Of a stretch of DNA of 6,011 nt, positions 1-5,960 are shown one piece after another; the stretch's first letter is position 1, and the number at the start of each line of letters is the position of its first letter. The notes under the pieces were generated by a model, which was given only the letters and a program-made list of their open reading frames with translations, was not told the DNA's origin and searched no databases. The DNA is from Dehalococcoidales bacterium (GTDB lineage Bacteria > Chloroflexota > Dehalococcoidia > Dehalococcoidales > Fen-1064), in the NCBI GenBank assembly GCA_030667735.1, contig DAOUVG010000109.1:1-6011 (forward strand), given 5' to 3'. Made by a program: the position numbers and the translations under genes.

Positions 1-41
1 AACGCCCGCCTACAAGACTAACCCCCACACCGTTTTGGGGT

Positions 42-112
42 GTCCAGGAGGGGGCATCCCTCAGAAGGGACGGGACCCCTTTGGAACGGGGGTCTAAGGG
101 GGTGCCCCCCTT
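42..112. repeat. GC-rich hairpin repeat, left copy
   Basis: This non-coding block is made of consecutive short inverted repeats. TCCCT (57-61) pairs with AGGGA (66-70), ACCCC (75-79) with GGGGT (89-93), and AAGGGGG (96-102) with CCCCCTT (106-112). Its first 39 bases (42-80) align to 5961-5998 at the right edge of the window with 32 identical columns, six substitutions and one gap. The shared core is CCCTCAGAAGGG. Another small hairpin (ACACC 27-31 with GGTGT 39-43) lies just to the left and may belong to the same element. No ORF or T-tract accompanies it, so I read it as a dispersed intergenic repeat rather than a terminator, although a bidirectional terminator or RNA-processing role cannot be excluded. 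The outer boundaries are approximate. Confidence 0.65.
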
Positions 113-239
113 GAGTCTACTTACCATAACTCGAAAAACAAATCACGCCTGACTAGCCTCGAATTGTTTCCCGTATATTTTATTTCTGGCACTTTTCTGT
201 CGTTTCGCCTGTAGCTCCCACCACCCCCTCCCCCCTTCC

Positions 240-268
240 TTGACTTCATCCCGCCACGAATGTAAAAT
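240..268 (+). promoter_or_regulatory. Sigma70-type promoter of the surface-protein gene, leaderless geometry
   Basis: The -35 box is TTGACT (240-245, 5/6 to TTGACA). After a 17-bp spacer comes the -10 box TAAAAT (263-268, 5/6 to TATAAT). Only seven bases (269-275) separate the -10 from the ATG at 276, so transcription would begin at or one base before the start codon. No Shine-Dalgarno sequence is visible, which fits a leaderless mRNA. A polypyrimidine run (224-239) abuts the -35. Not experimentally supported. Confidence 0.6.
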
Positions 269-275
269 GCAGCCG

Positions 276-3200
276 ATGGCGGACACACACAGTCGCCGCA
301 TTAAGACCAGTGTACTCCTCACAGTCCTGGCAATATTCCTGCTGCCGGGACTACTGTTCTTCGTTCCCTCTACCGGTTGGGCGGCTGTCATAGAAGAGGT
401 CCGGTGGTGCCAGACAGGGATTCCCGCCGAAGGGGAATCGGGCGGCTGGGTACTCGCCAGTGGCGCGGACATCCGGCACCTGGCCAGGGCCGCCGACGGC
501 ACCCTCTACTGCTATGCCACTCCCACAGGAACAACCCAGCGTCTATTCAAATCCGGCGATGGCGGAATTCACTGGTCACAGACCGGCGGTGTGCAGGATG
601 CCATAATCGATATCGTCACCGTCCCGGGCGATGCCGGCACCCTCTACTACGCCACCAGCTCAATCATATACAAGTCCACCGACGCCGGCGTCAGCTTTGT
701 CCCGTTACCGGCAAACCCGGGCGGCAGCGGCGGCAACAACCTGGAAATTGCCTCTATCGACATCACCGGGCCAGGCACCGCCAATCTGGTAGCCGCCGGC
801 ACCAGAGACACCGATGCCACGGAATACGGCAGTGTCTTCATCCTGGACGAAAACAACCTGCCGGCTGGCTGGGTGGACACCGGTATCGGCAACTATGATG
901 TCTACTGCGTCGCCTTCTCTCCCCGCTTCACTGATGACGGCCAGCTCCTTGCCCTGGCCAGTGACGAGGCGGACAGCTTCGTTCTTGCCAGGATTGCCGA
1001 CGATAACTGGGGCGCAACGATAAGCGGCGCGACAGTTCCGGGTGTGGTGCCGGCGTCAGCAGCAATTGCCTTCCCCGATGACTATCAAGCGCTTGCCGAA
1101 GGCGGGTCCCTATTCATCGGGATAGACACCAACAGTGACGGCGGCGATGTTTACCGGGTAAGCCTGGCTGCCGGCAGCCTGACAACCACTGACCTGGATA
1201 TTGGCTCTGCCTCCGGTCTGGCCGGTGTGGATGTTACCGGTCTTGAAATTGCCGGTAATACCGCCGGTGCCAGCCTGCTCGCCGGTGCTGCCGGGAGTGC
1301 GGAGGTCTACATCAGCACCGATGGCGGCCTGAACTGGGCAACCGGTGCCGGAAGCCCCACCGGACAGTCCGCCACCCATATCCTCCTCCTTCCCGGCTTC
1401 GGCACCAGTGGAGAAGCCTTCGCCGTCACCAGTGGTACGGAGAGTGCCCTTTCCCGCACCAGGGACGGAGGCATTACGTGGCAGCAGATCAGCCTGATTG
1501 ATACGGCAATAAGCACCATCATCGATGTGGCGGTATCTCCCCTCCACTGGCAGGACAACACCCTGTTCATGGTGACCCATGACGCCCAGCATACCGTACA
1601 GAGCCTGTGGCGAAGCGTGACCGACGGTGCCTCCTGGGAAAGGCTGCTCAGCAGCAGCGATCCTGGGGTCGATGTAATCAGCAAAGTGGTGGTCTCCGGC
1701 GAATACAACAGCGGCAATCAGGTGGTATTCCTTACCGGTACGGGTAACGGCAACCCCACCGTCTGGAAATCAATGGATAATGGCACAAAATTGGGGCCGT
1801 TTTCTGCCCCTCTAACCATCGATGCCCGGGCTACCGTGGGCAACGCTCTCTTCATTGCCGGATACGACGGCAGTGAAGGGCGGGTCTACCGCTTCGACGG
1901 GGCCAGCTTCCTGCCTCCCGCAGGAGCCGCCGCGGGAAGCCAGCCACTCACCTCACTGTCTGTTTCACCGGGCTACGAGTATGACCTGACGATATTGGCA
2001 GGCAATGCCACCGGACAAGTATACTGGTCACGCGACGGCGGGGCCAGTTTCATCCCGCTGGGCCAGCAGTTACCGTTGGTCACCGGCACTGGCGAAGTCA
2101 GCCTTACCTTTGACCCCACATTCAATAGCAACGGGGCCATCTATGCCACCAGCAGGGCTGTGGTCAGTGCCGGGGACGATGAGCGCATCTTCCGCTTTGT
2201 CGTCGGCAGGGACGACTCCTGGCAGGCCATAAACAGCACCCTGCCGGACGGTACCATTATCGGGCAGGTAGCCATAACATCCGTCCATTCGCTCTATACC
2301 ACTGACACGCTCTATGCCATTGATTCACAACCGGTGGACACGACTGAGAACAAGGGGGGCATGAAACGCTCACTCAACCCTACGTTTCCCCTGAACCAGA
2401 CCTTCGAGACGGTAACCCGCGGACTTGATGATGGCGTCAAACTGGACGGACTCTGGACGTGCGTCAACCGACTGTGGTCGGTTGACAGCCAGAACACCAG
2501 GCTTATGACCTATATTGACACGATGTGTATCCCGGTAGTCCCGGCCTCACCGGACGATAAGGCTCCAGGAGTAAATACGGATAATATCACCCTTGTGTGG
2601 GCGGGAGCGCCAGGGGCGACACAGTACCAGTGGCAGATTGACTACGACGGCAACTTCTCCAGCGTCCCCGAAGGCTTTGAGGGCAATACCAGCGCCGCCT
2701 CTGTCCGGCTGCCGCCTCTACAACCAGGCACCACCTACCACTGGCGGGTGAGGGCCAGCAAGCCGGTCCTGAGCCCGTGGTCAGCTAGGTTGTCGTTCAC
2801 CACCATTCTCGGGCGTACTGTCAGCACCCTGGAACTGCTCAGTCCCCAGGCCGGTGCCTGCGAAGTCCCACAGAAACCGGTCTTCCAGTGGGACGCTATC
2901 GGAGGCGCGGAAGGCTACGAACTGCTGGTATCAACGGACATCCTCTTCACGGACCTGGTGGTCATGAAAGACGGCGCGGATGCCCTGCCGGTCACGGCCT
3001 GGCAGAGCGATGTCGCCCTGGACTACGATACCACCTACTACTGGAAGGTAAGGGGCTGCTCGCGGGACAGTCACAGTGCCTGGAGTGCGGTCAGTGCCTT
3101 CACCACCGGACCGGCACCACCACCCCCGACACCGGAGCCGGTGCAACCGTCATCCAACCCCGGGCAGTTGGAATCCTCCCCGGCGATAGAACCAGAGCAG

Positions 3201-3419
3201 CCTGAGTCGCCACCGACTGTAGAGCCGGGCCCGGAACCACTGACACCCGACCCGCCGATACAGGAACCCGTGGCACCGCAATTACCCCCGACACTGCAGA
3301 CCACGGTTGAGATAGTAGTCCCCGGGTGGGCAACCTACGCCATCGTTGGGCTGCTGGCGGTAATGGTGCTGATTCTGGCCGTTCTGTTGACCCTGGTGGT
3401 AAAGACCAGACGCTTCTAA
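276..3419 (+). CDS. Secreted, C-terminally membrane-anchored Asp-box (BNR) and FN3-like surface protein
   Basis: Predicted 1047-residue extracytoplasmic protein. Residues 1-36 form a signal peptide: a basic n-region with RRIK, a hydrophobic core at 13-30, and likely cleavage after GWA. Residues about 40-640 contain repeated Asp-box motifs (SxDxGxxW/F): SGDGGIHW at 93, STDAGVSF at 134, STDGGLNW at 347, TRDGGITW at 395 and SRDGGASF at 585, plus degenerate SVTDGASW at 447 and SMDNGTKL at 499. This is typical of sialidase/sortilin/YCF48-like beta-propellers. Two FN3-like domains follow (about 753-843 and 852-944), each ending in a TTYHWRVRA or TTYYWKVRG strand and FTT. A Pro/Glu-rich stalk (about 946-1010) leads to a membrane helix (about 1021-1042) and a KTRRF stop-transfer tail. 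No catalytic residues are recognised, so a surface binding or structural role is inferred. The start is the ATG at 276 because upstream TTG 240 and ATG 267 lie within the -35 and -10 boxes. The gene stands alone and is convergent with the hydrolase. Confidence 0.85.
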   Translation: MADTHSRRIKTSVLLTVLAIFLLPGLLFFVPSTGWAAVIEEVRWCQTGIPAEGESGGWVLASGADIRHLARAADGTLYCYATPTGTTQRLFKSGDGGIHWSQTGGVQDAIIDIVTVPGDAGTLYYATSSIIYKSTDAGVSFVPLPANPGGSGGNNLEIASIDITGPGTANLVAAGTRDTDATEYGSVFILDENNLPAGWVDTGIGNYDVYCVAFSPRFTDDGQLLALASDEADSFVLARIADDNWGATISGATVPGVVPASAAIAFPDDYQALAEGGSLFIGIDTNSDGGDVYRVSLAAGSLTTTDLDIGSASGLAGVDVTGLEIAGNTAGASLLAGAAGSAEVYISTDGGLNWATGAGSPTGQSATHILLLPGFGTSGEAFAVTSGTESALSRTRDGGITWQQISLIDTAISTIIDVAVSPLHWQDNTLFMVTHDAQHTVQSLWRSVTDGASWERLLSSSDPGVDVISKVVVSGEYNSGNQVVFLTGTGNGNPTVWKSMDNGTKLGPFSAPLTIDARATVGNALFIAGYDGSEGRVYRFDGASFLPPAGAAAGSQPLTSLSVSPGYEYDLTILAGNATGQVYWSRDGGASFIPLGQQLPLVTGTGEVSLTFDPTFNSNGAIYATSRAVVSAGDDERIFRFVVGRDDSWQAINSTLPDGTIIGQVAITSVHSLYTTDTLYAIDSQPVDTTENKGGMKRSLNPTFPLNQTFETVTRGLDDGVKLDGLWTCVNRLWSVDSQNTRLMTYIDTMCIPVVPASPDDKAPGVNTDNITLVWAGAPGATQYQWQIDYDGNFSSVPEGFEGNTSAASVRLPPLQPGTTYHWRVRASKPVLSPWSARLSFTTILGRTVSTLELLSPQAGACEVPQKPVFQWDAIGGAEGYELLVSTDILFTDLVVMKDGADALPVTAWQSDVALDYDTTYYWKVRGCSRDSHSAWSAVSAFTTGPAPPPPTPEPVQPSSNPGQLESSPAIEPEQPESPPTVEPGPEPLTPDPPIQEPVAPQLPPTLQTTVEIVVPGWATYAIVGLLAVMVLILAVLLTLVVKTRRF

Positions 3420-3470
3420 GCCGGTGTACGAAGAGAAGGCAGCTAAAGACGGGCCGGGAGAGGGGCCAGG

Positions 3471-4103
3471 TCAGTAGTCCAGAAGATAGACCTGGGTGCT
3501 CAGGGGCAGGCTTGCCCTGGTAACGGACAGCTTTGGCTGGGAAACGATATCCTTCAACCCCATTTCCCTGAGGAATTCATCCACCGGCGCCAGTCCACGG
3601 TCCAGCGCCTCAGTCCGGTAGTGCATGGGTATAACCACTTTCGGTTCCAGCTGTCGCACTAACTCGGTGGCGGTTGCGGCATTGATTGTAGACACCCCAC
3701 CCACCGGAACCAGCAGCACGTCCACGTGCTCTATCTGCTCCAAATGGTCCGCGGTAAGCACGTGCCCCAGGTCACCAATATGGCAGATGGACACCTCATC
3801 CACATCCATCAGGTAGACGGTGTTTTTCCCCTTCGTCGCCCCCCTTTCGCTGTCATGAAAGGTGGCTATACCGACGATGAGGACGCCGCTGATTTCGTAT
3901 TCACCAGGTCCCCTGACCGGTCTGAATTCACCACTCACACCCTGGGTATAGGAATGCCCCGGATGCTGATGACTGACAGTGACAATACGTGCCGTGGGCT
4001 TCCCCAGGGAATAGCCGTAGTCCGGTGAATACGGGTCGGTGATGATGGTGGTCTGTCTGCCGCGGATGCGGAAACAGGAATGTCCCAGCCAGTTGATGTC
4101 CAT
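3471..4103 (-). CDS. UlaG-like metallo-beta-lactamase-fold hydrolase
   Basis: Predicted 210-residue cytoplasmic protein with no signal peptide. The N-terminus MDINWLGHSCFRI and an early TDPY are hallmarks of the UlaG/YtnP-like MBL-fold family (Zn- or Mn-dependent hydrolases; substrate not predictable). The metal site reads SHQHPGH at 44-50, so His45, His47 and His50 are kept, but the usual Asp of HxHxDH is Gly49. Further candidate ligands are His83, the HIGDLGH motif at 108-114 (Asp111), and His161 in PMHY. Length is normal for short UlaG-like proteins. The start chosen is the ATG at 4103. A longer in-frame TTG start at 4139 would add 12 residues, but that TTG is the start of the -35 box and family members begin at the M-x-I-x-WLGH position. 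The gene is divergent from hrcA and convergent with the surface-protein gene, so it is probably monocistronic. The MBL fold is certain; activity is not. Confidence 0.88.
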   Translation of the reverse strand: MDINWLGHSCFRIRGRQTTIITDPYSPDYGYSLGKPTARIVTVSHQHPGHSYTQGVSGEFRPVRGPGEYEISGVLIVGIATFHDSERGATKGKNTVYLMDVDEVSICHIGDLGHVLTADHLEQIEHVDVLLVPVGGVSTINAATATELVRQLEPKVVIPMHYRTEALDRGLAPVDEFLREMGLKDIVSQPKLSVTRASLPLSTQVYLLDY

Positions 4104-4110
4104 GTATCCC

Positions 4111-4139
4111 AATATAGCACAGACAATGATATGGTTCAA
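4111..4139 (-). promoter_or_regulatory. Extended -10 promoter of the MBL-fold gene, leaderless geometry
   Basis: Read on the minus strand, the -35 box is TTGAAC (4139-4134, 4/6 to consensus). A 17-bp spacer follows, then the -10 box TATATT (4116-4111, 5/6) preceded by TGC, an extended -10. Seven bases, GGGATAC, separate it from the ATG at 4103, which places the transcription start at or next to the start codon. The GGGA is too close to the ATG for a normal ribosome-binding site and would not be transcribed. The layout is identical to the promoter at 240-268. Confidence 0.6.
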
Positions 4140-4196
4140 TTAGCAGCCACCCTCCGGCGGCAACCAGCATCGGCCGTACTGGAAGAGCACAAAACC

Positions 4197-4226
4197 TTGA
4201 CAAGTAAGGGGTACAGATGGTAATTT
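4197..4226 (+). promoter_or_regulatory. Predicted hrcA-grpE operon promoter
   Basis: A perfect -35 TTGACA (4197-4202) is followed after 18 bp by a weaker -10, TAATTT (4221-4226), which keeps the key T, A and final T of TATAAT. The predicted start of transcription (about 4233) falls at the left edge of the CIRCE element, the classic arrangement for HrcA repression of housekeeping-sigma promoters. Confidence 0.6.
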
Positions 4227-4233
4227 AGAGTTG

Positions 4234-4260
4234 TTAGCACTCTCAACCTTAGACTGCTAA
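4234..4260 (+). promoter_or_regulatory. CIRCE operator (HrcA binding site)
   Basis: TTAGCACTC (4234-4242), a 9-bp spacer and GACTGCTAA (4252-4260) match the established CIRCE consensus TTAGCACTC-N9-GAGTGCTAA with one mismatch (C for G at the third base of the right arm). It lies between the predicted promoter and the hrcA ribosome-binding site, 12 bp before the start codon. It should be bound by HrcA from the adjacent gene, giving autorepression that is relieved on heat shock. Once transcribed it can also form a stem-loop in the 5' leader. Confidence 0.93.
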
Positions 4261-4272
4261 CCGGAGACGAAA

Positions 4273-5322
4273 ATGCTATCTCCCAGGACGGAGACCATCC
4301 TAAAGTCAATAGTCGGGCAGTACATTGCCAGGGCGATTCCGGTGCCGTCACAGAGCATCATGCATGATTATGGCCTGGCAGTGAGCTCAGCCACCATCCG
4401 TAATGAGATGGCACGGCTGGAACAAGGAGGCTACATCACCCGCCCGCACCCTTCGGCCGGAAGCATCCCGTCCGATATGGGTTACCGTTACTATGTCGAG
4501 TCTCTGGAAGATATTAAGCTGCCTCCGGCCCAGCAGCGAATGATAAGCCATCTCTTCCATCAGGTGGAGAGCAGACTGGACGAGTGGTTGAGTCTGACGG
4601 CAACACTTCTAGCTCACCTGGCCCACAATATGGCAGTCGTAGCGACGCTAAAAACCAGCCAATGCCGCTACAAGCACATGGAACTGGTCAGTCTCCAGGA
4701 GACAACCGCACTGCTGGTCCTGGTACTTCAGGGGGCCAAAGTCAGACAGCAACTGGTGACCTTTGAGCAGGAGGTCACCCAGTCGGAGTTGGCCGTAATC
4801 TCTATGAAGCTGAACACGGCCTACTCAGGCCTGGCTGCCGAGCAAATTCCAGACCGGGAAGAGGCTCTTTCCCCCATCGAGCAGCAGTTCAGTGATTGCG
4901 TACTGAGCATGATGCGTGGCGAAGACGAGGAGGGCAGCGCAGAGCCTTACTCCGATGGGCTGCACTTCGTGCTTGAGCAACCGGAGTTTGCCGACAGCAG
5001 ACATGTCCAGGCCCTGGTGGAGCTTACCGAGCGCAGAAGCCTGATGAAGAGCATCCTGCCTCGTATACTCCCCGGGCAGGGGGTCACAGTGGTCATCGGC
5101 GGGGAGAATGAGTCTGAAATCATCCGGGAGTACAGCGTTGTCGTTAGCCGCTACGGGCTGCTGGACGAGGCTGTCGGCACACTGGCGATTGTCGGACCCA
5201 CACGGATGCCCTACGCCCGCGCCATCGCCGCCATAGACTATCTATCCTGGCTGCTCAGCCAGATGGTGGCCAAACTATACGGCAGGGAGGAAGCTACCCG
5301 GCACAGTGCGGAATACCAGTAG
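4273..5322 (+). CDS. hrcA: Heat-inducible transcription repressor HrcA
   Basis: This 349-residue protein, the usual length for HrcA, represses chaperone operons by binding CIRCE as a dimer; its folding is known to depend on GroEL in well-studied species. The N-terminal winged helix spans about residues 5-75, with the recognition region SSATIRNEMARLEQGGY (38-54) and the wing segment PHPSAGSIPSDMGYRYYV (58-75). The middle part is the GAF-like and dimerisation region, and the C-terminus carries the family motif GPTRMPYARA (308-317). Differences from the common pattern are PVPSQ for PVGSR (23-27) and HPSAGS for HTSAGR (59-64). The ATG at 4273 has GGAG (4263-4266) six bases upstream and gives a full-length N-terminus. 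It is the first gene of the operon, directly behind its own CIRCE, and grpE starts 53 bp downstream. Confidence 0.96.
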   Translation: MLSPRTETILKSIVGQYIARAIPVPSQSIMHDYGLAVSSATIRNEMARLEQGGYITRPHPSAGSIPSDMGYRYYVESLEDIKLPPAQQRMISHLFHQVESRLDEWLSLTATLLAHLAHNMAVVATLKTSQCRYKHMELVSLQETTALLVLVLQGAKVRQQLVTFEQEVTQSELAVISMKLNTAYSGLAAEQIPDREEALSPIEQQFSDCVLSMMRGEDEEGSAEPYSDGLHFVLEQPEFADSRHVQALVELTERRSLMKSILPRILPGQGVTVVIGGENESEIIREYSVVVSRYGLLDEAVGTLAIVGPTRMPYARAIAAIDYLSWLLSQMVAKLYGREEATRHSAEYQ

Positions 5323-5325
5323 CCG

Positions 5326-5376
5326 GTGGCTGAATCGACCATTGATAGAGAACCCGAAGAGCGTGGTGGATTGTAA
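5326..5376 (+). other. Possible 16-codon leader ORF or hrcA read-through tail before grpE
   Basis: After the hrcA TAG (5320-5322) the same reading frame stays open: CCG, then GTG at 5326 and 15 more codons (acidic, with REPEERGG), ending at TAA 5374-5376. That stop overlaps the grpE ATG by one base (TAATG). This could be a small ORF for translational coupling, a remnant of a longer HrcA C-terminus, or coincidence. No good ribosome-binding site precedes the GTG. Confidence 0.2.
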
Positions 5377-5894
5377 TGTCCGATGAAGAACGAGTTATCC
5401 AGGATGAACCCGAGGCGGACGAGGTGACGGCTTTGAACCAGGCCCTCGCCGAAGAGAAAGAGAAGGCGGAAACCTACCTGGCCAACTGGCAAAGGGCCCA
5501 GGCGGATTTCGTGAACTACAAGCGGCGTAGCGAGCAGGAAAAAAGGGAACTCTCCAAATTCGCCAATGAACAGCTTATACTCGGCCTTCTGCCCGTTCTG
5601 GACGACCTGGAACGGGCGCTTGATTCGGTGATGCCCCAGCTGGCCGATTCCGGCTGGGTGGAGGGAATCCGGCTCATTGAGCGAAAGCTCCGGGCGGGGC
5701 TGGAGGCACAGGCCCTCACCCAGATAAAGGCAATGGGTGAAGCGTTCGACCCCAATTTCCATCAAGCGGCCGGGCACAGCAAAGGTGAGGAAGGAACCGT
5801 GGTCCATGAGCTACAGAAGGGATATATGCTTCAGGACAGGGTACTCCGTCCGTCCGTGGTGATTGTGGGCAGTGGAGAGGCCGAAGAAGAATAG
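5376..5894 (+). CDS. grpE: Nucleotide exchange factor GrpE (DnaK co-chaperone)
   Basis: This 172-residue cytosolic GrpE releases ADP from DnaK in the DnaK-DnaJ-GrpE folding cycle. The acidic, disordered N-terminus (about 1-17) is followed by a long helix that forms the dimeric coiled coil, including ANWQRAQADFVNYKRRS (36-52) and the LLPVLDDLERAL stretch. The C-terminal beta-domain that contacts DnaK carries GEAFDPNFHQA (121-131), KGYMLQDRVLRPS and VVIVG. The length is slightly short but complete. The ATG at 5376 overlaps an upstream TAA (TAATG) and has a weak purine-rich GGTGGA (5365-5370) five bases before it, so coupling to upstream translation is plausible. It should be co-transcribed with hrcA under CIRCE control; dnaK is expected downstream but is not in the window. 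Confidence 0.96.
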   Translation: MSDEERVIQDEPEADEVTALNQALAEEKEKAETYLANWQRAQADFVNYKRRSEQEKRELSKFANEQLILGLLPVLDDLERALDSVMPQLADSGWVEGIRLIERKLRAGLEAQALTQIKAMGEAFDPNFHQAAGHSKGEEGTVVHELQKGYMLQDRVLRPSVVIVGSGEAEEE

Positions 5895-5898
5895 CACT

Positions 5899-5931
5899 CC
5901 GGGCCTGAGAATTCCAGAGGGAAAGGCCCGG
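5899..5931 (+). terminator. Strong stem-loop after grpE, no U-tract (terminator uncertain)
   Basis: CCGGGCCT (5899-5906) pairs perfectly with AGGCCCGG (5924-5931) around a 17-base loop, starting five bases after the grpE stop. The bases after it (TATACTTAGC) are not a T-run, so a classical intrinsic terminator is doubtful. It may instead protect or process the mRNA, or attenuate read-through into downstream genes. Its loop contains TCCAGAGGGA, which recurs at the head of the repeat 49 bp downstream. Confidence 0.4.
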
Positions 5932-5960
5932 TATACTTAGCGGGCTGCTGAAAAAATGGA

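Noticed and set aside
1..120. CRISPR array or tRNA in the left GC-rich block
   Set aside because: There is no regular repeat-spacer pattern and no cloverleaf; the block is consecutive short hairpins matching the right-edge repeat.
174..179. TATATT as a -10 box upstream of the surface-protein gene
   Set aside because: No -35 sits at a proper distance (CTGACT at 149-154 is 19 bp away and weak), and the promoter at 240-268 is much better. A secondary promoter is possible but unsupported.
143..502. 119-codon minus-strand ORF overlapping the start of the surface-protein gene
   Set aside because: It lies antisense to the promoter and signal-peptide region, has low-complexity composition with no recognisable motif, and is explained by the GC-rich codon bias of the opposite strand.
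377..898. Arg/His-rich 173-codon plus-strand ORF
   Set aside because: It is a frame-shifted shadow of the surface-protein gene with composition typical of an out-of-frame GC-rich read.
1110..1717. Long minus-strand ORFs antisense to the Asp-box region
   Set aside because: They mirror the repetitive Gly/Ala/Thr-rich coding strand, have no domain signature, and overlap each other in different frames; the plus-strand gene is clearly real.
3420..3470. Terminator between the convergent surface-protein and hydrolase genes
   Set aside because: Only 4-5 bp imperfect pairings (GGCC with GGCC, CTTCT with AGAAG) were seen, and no T-run on either strand, so no terminator is called.
5238..5807. 189-codon minus-strand ORF across the end of hrcA and most of grpE
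   Set aside because: It is antisense to two certain genes, with no motif or plausible ribosome-binding site.
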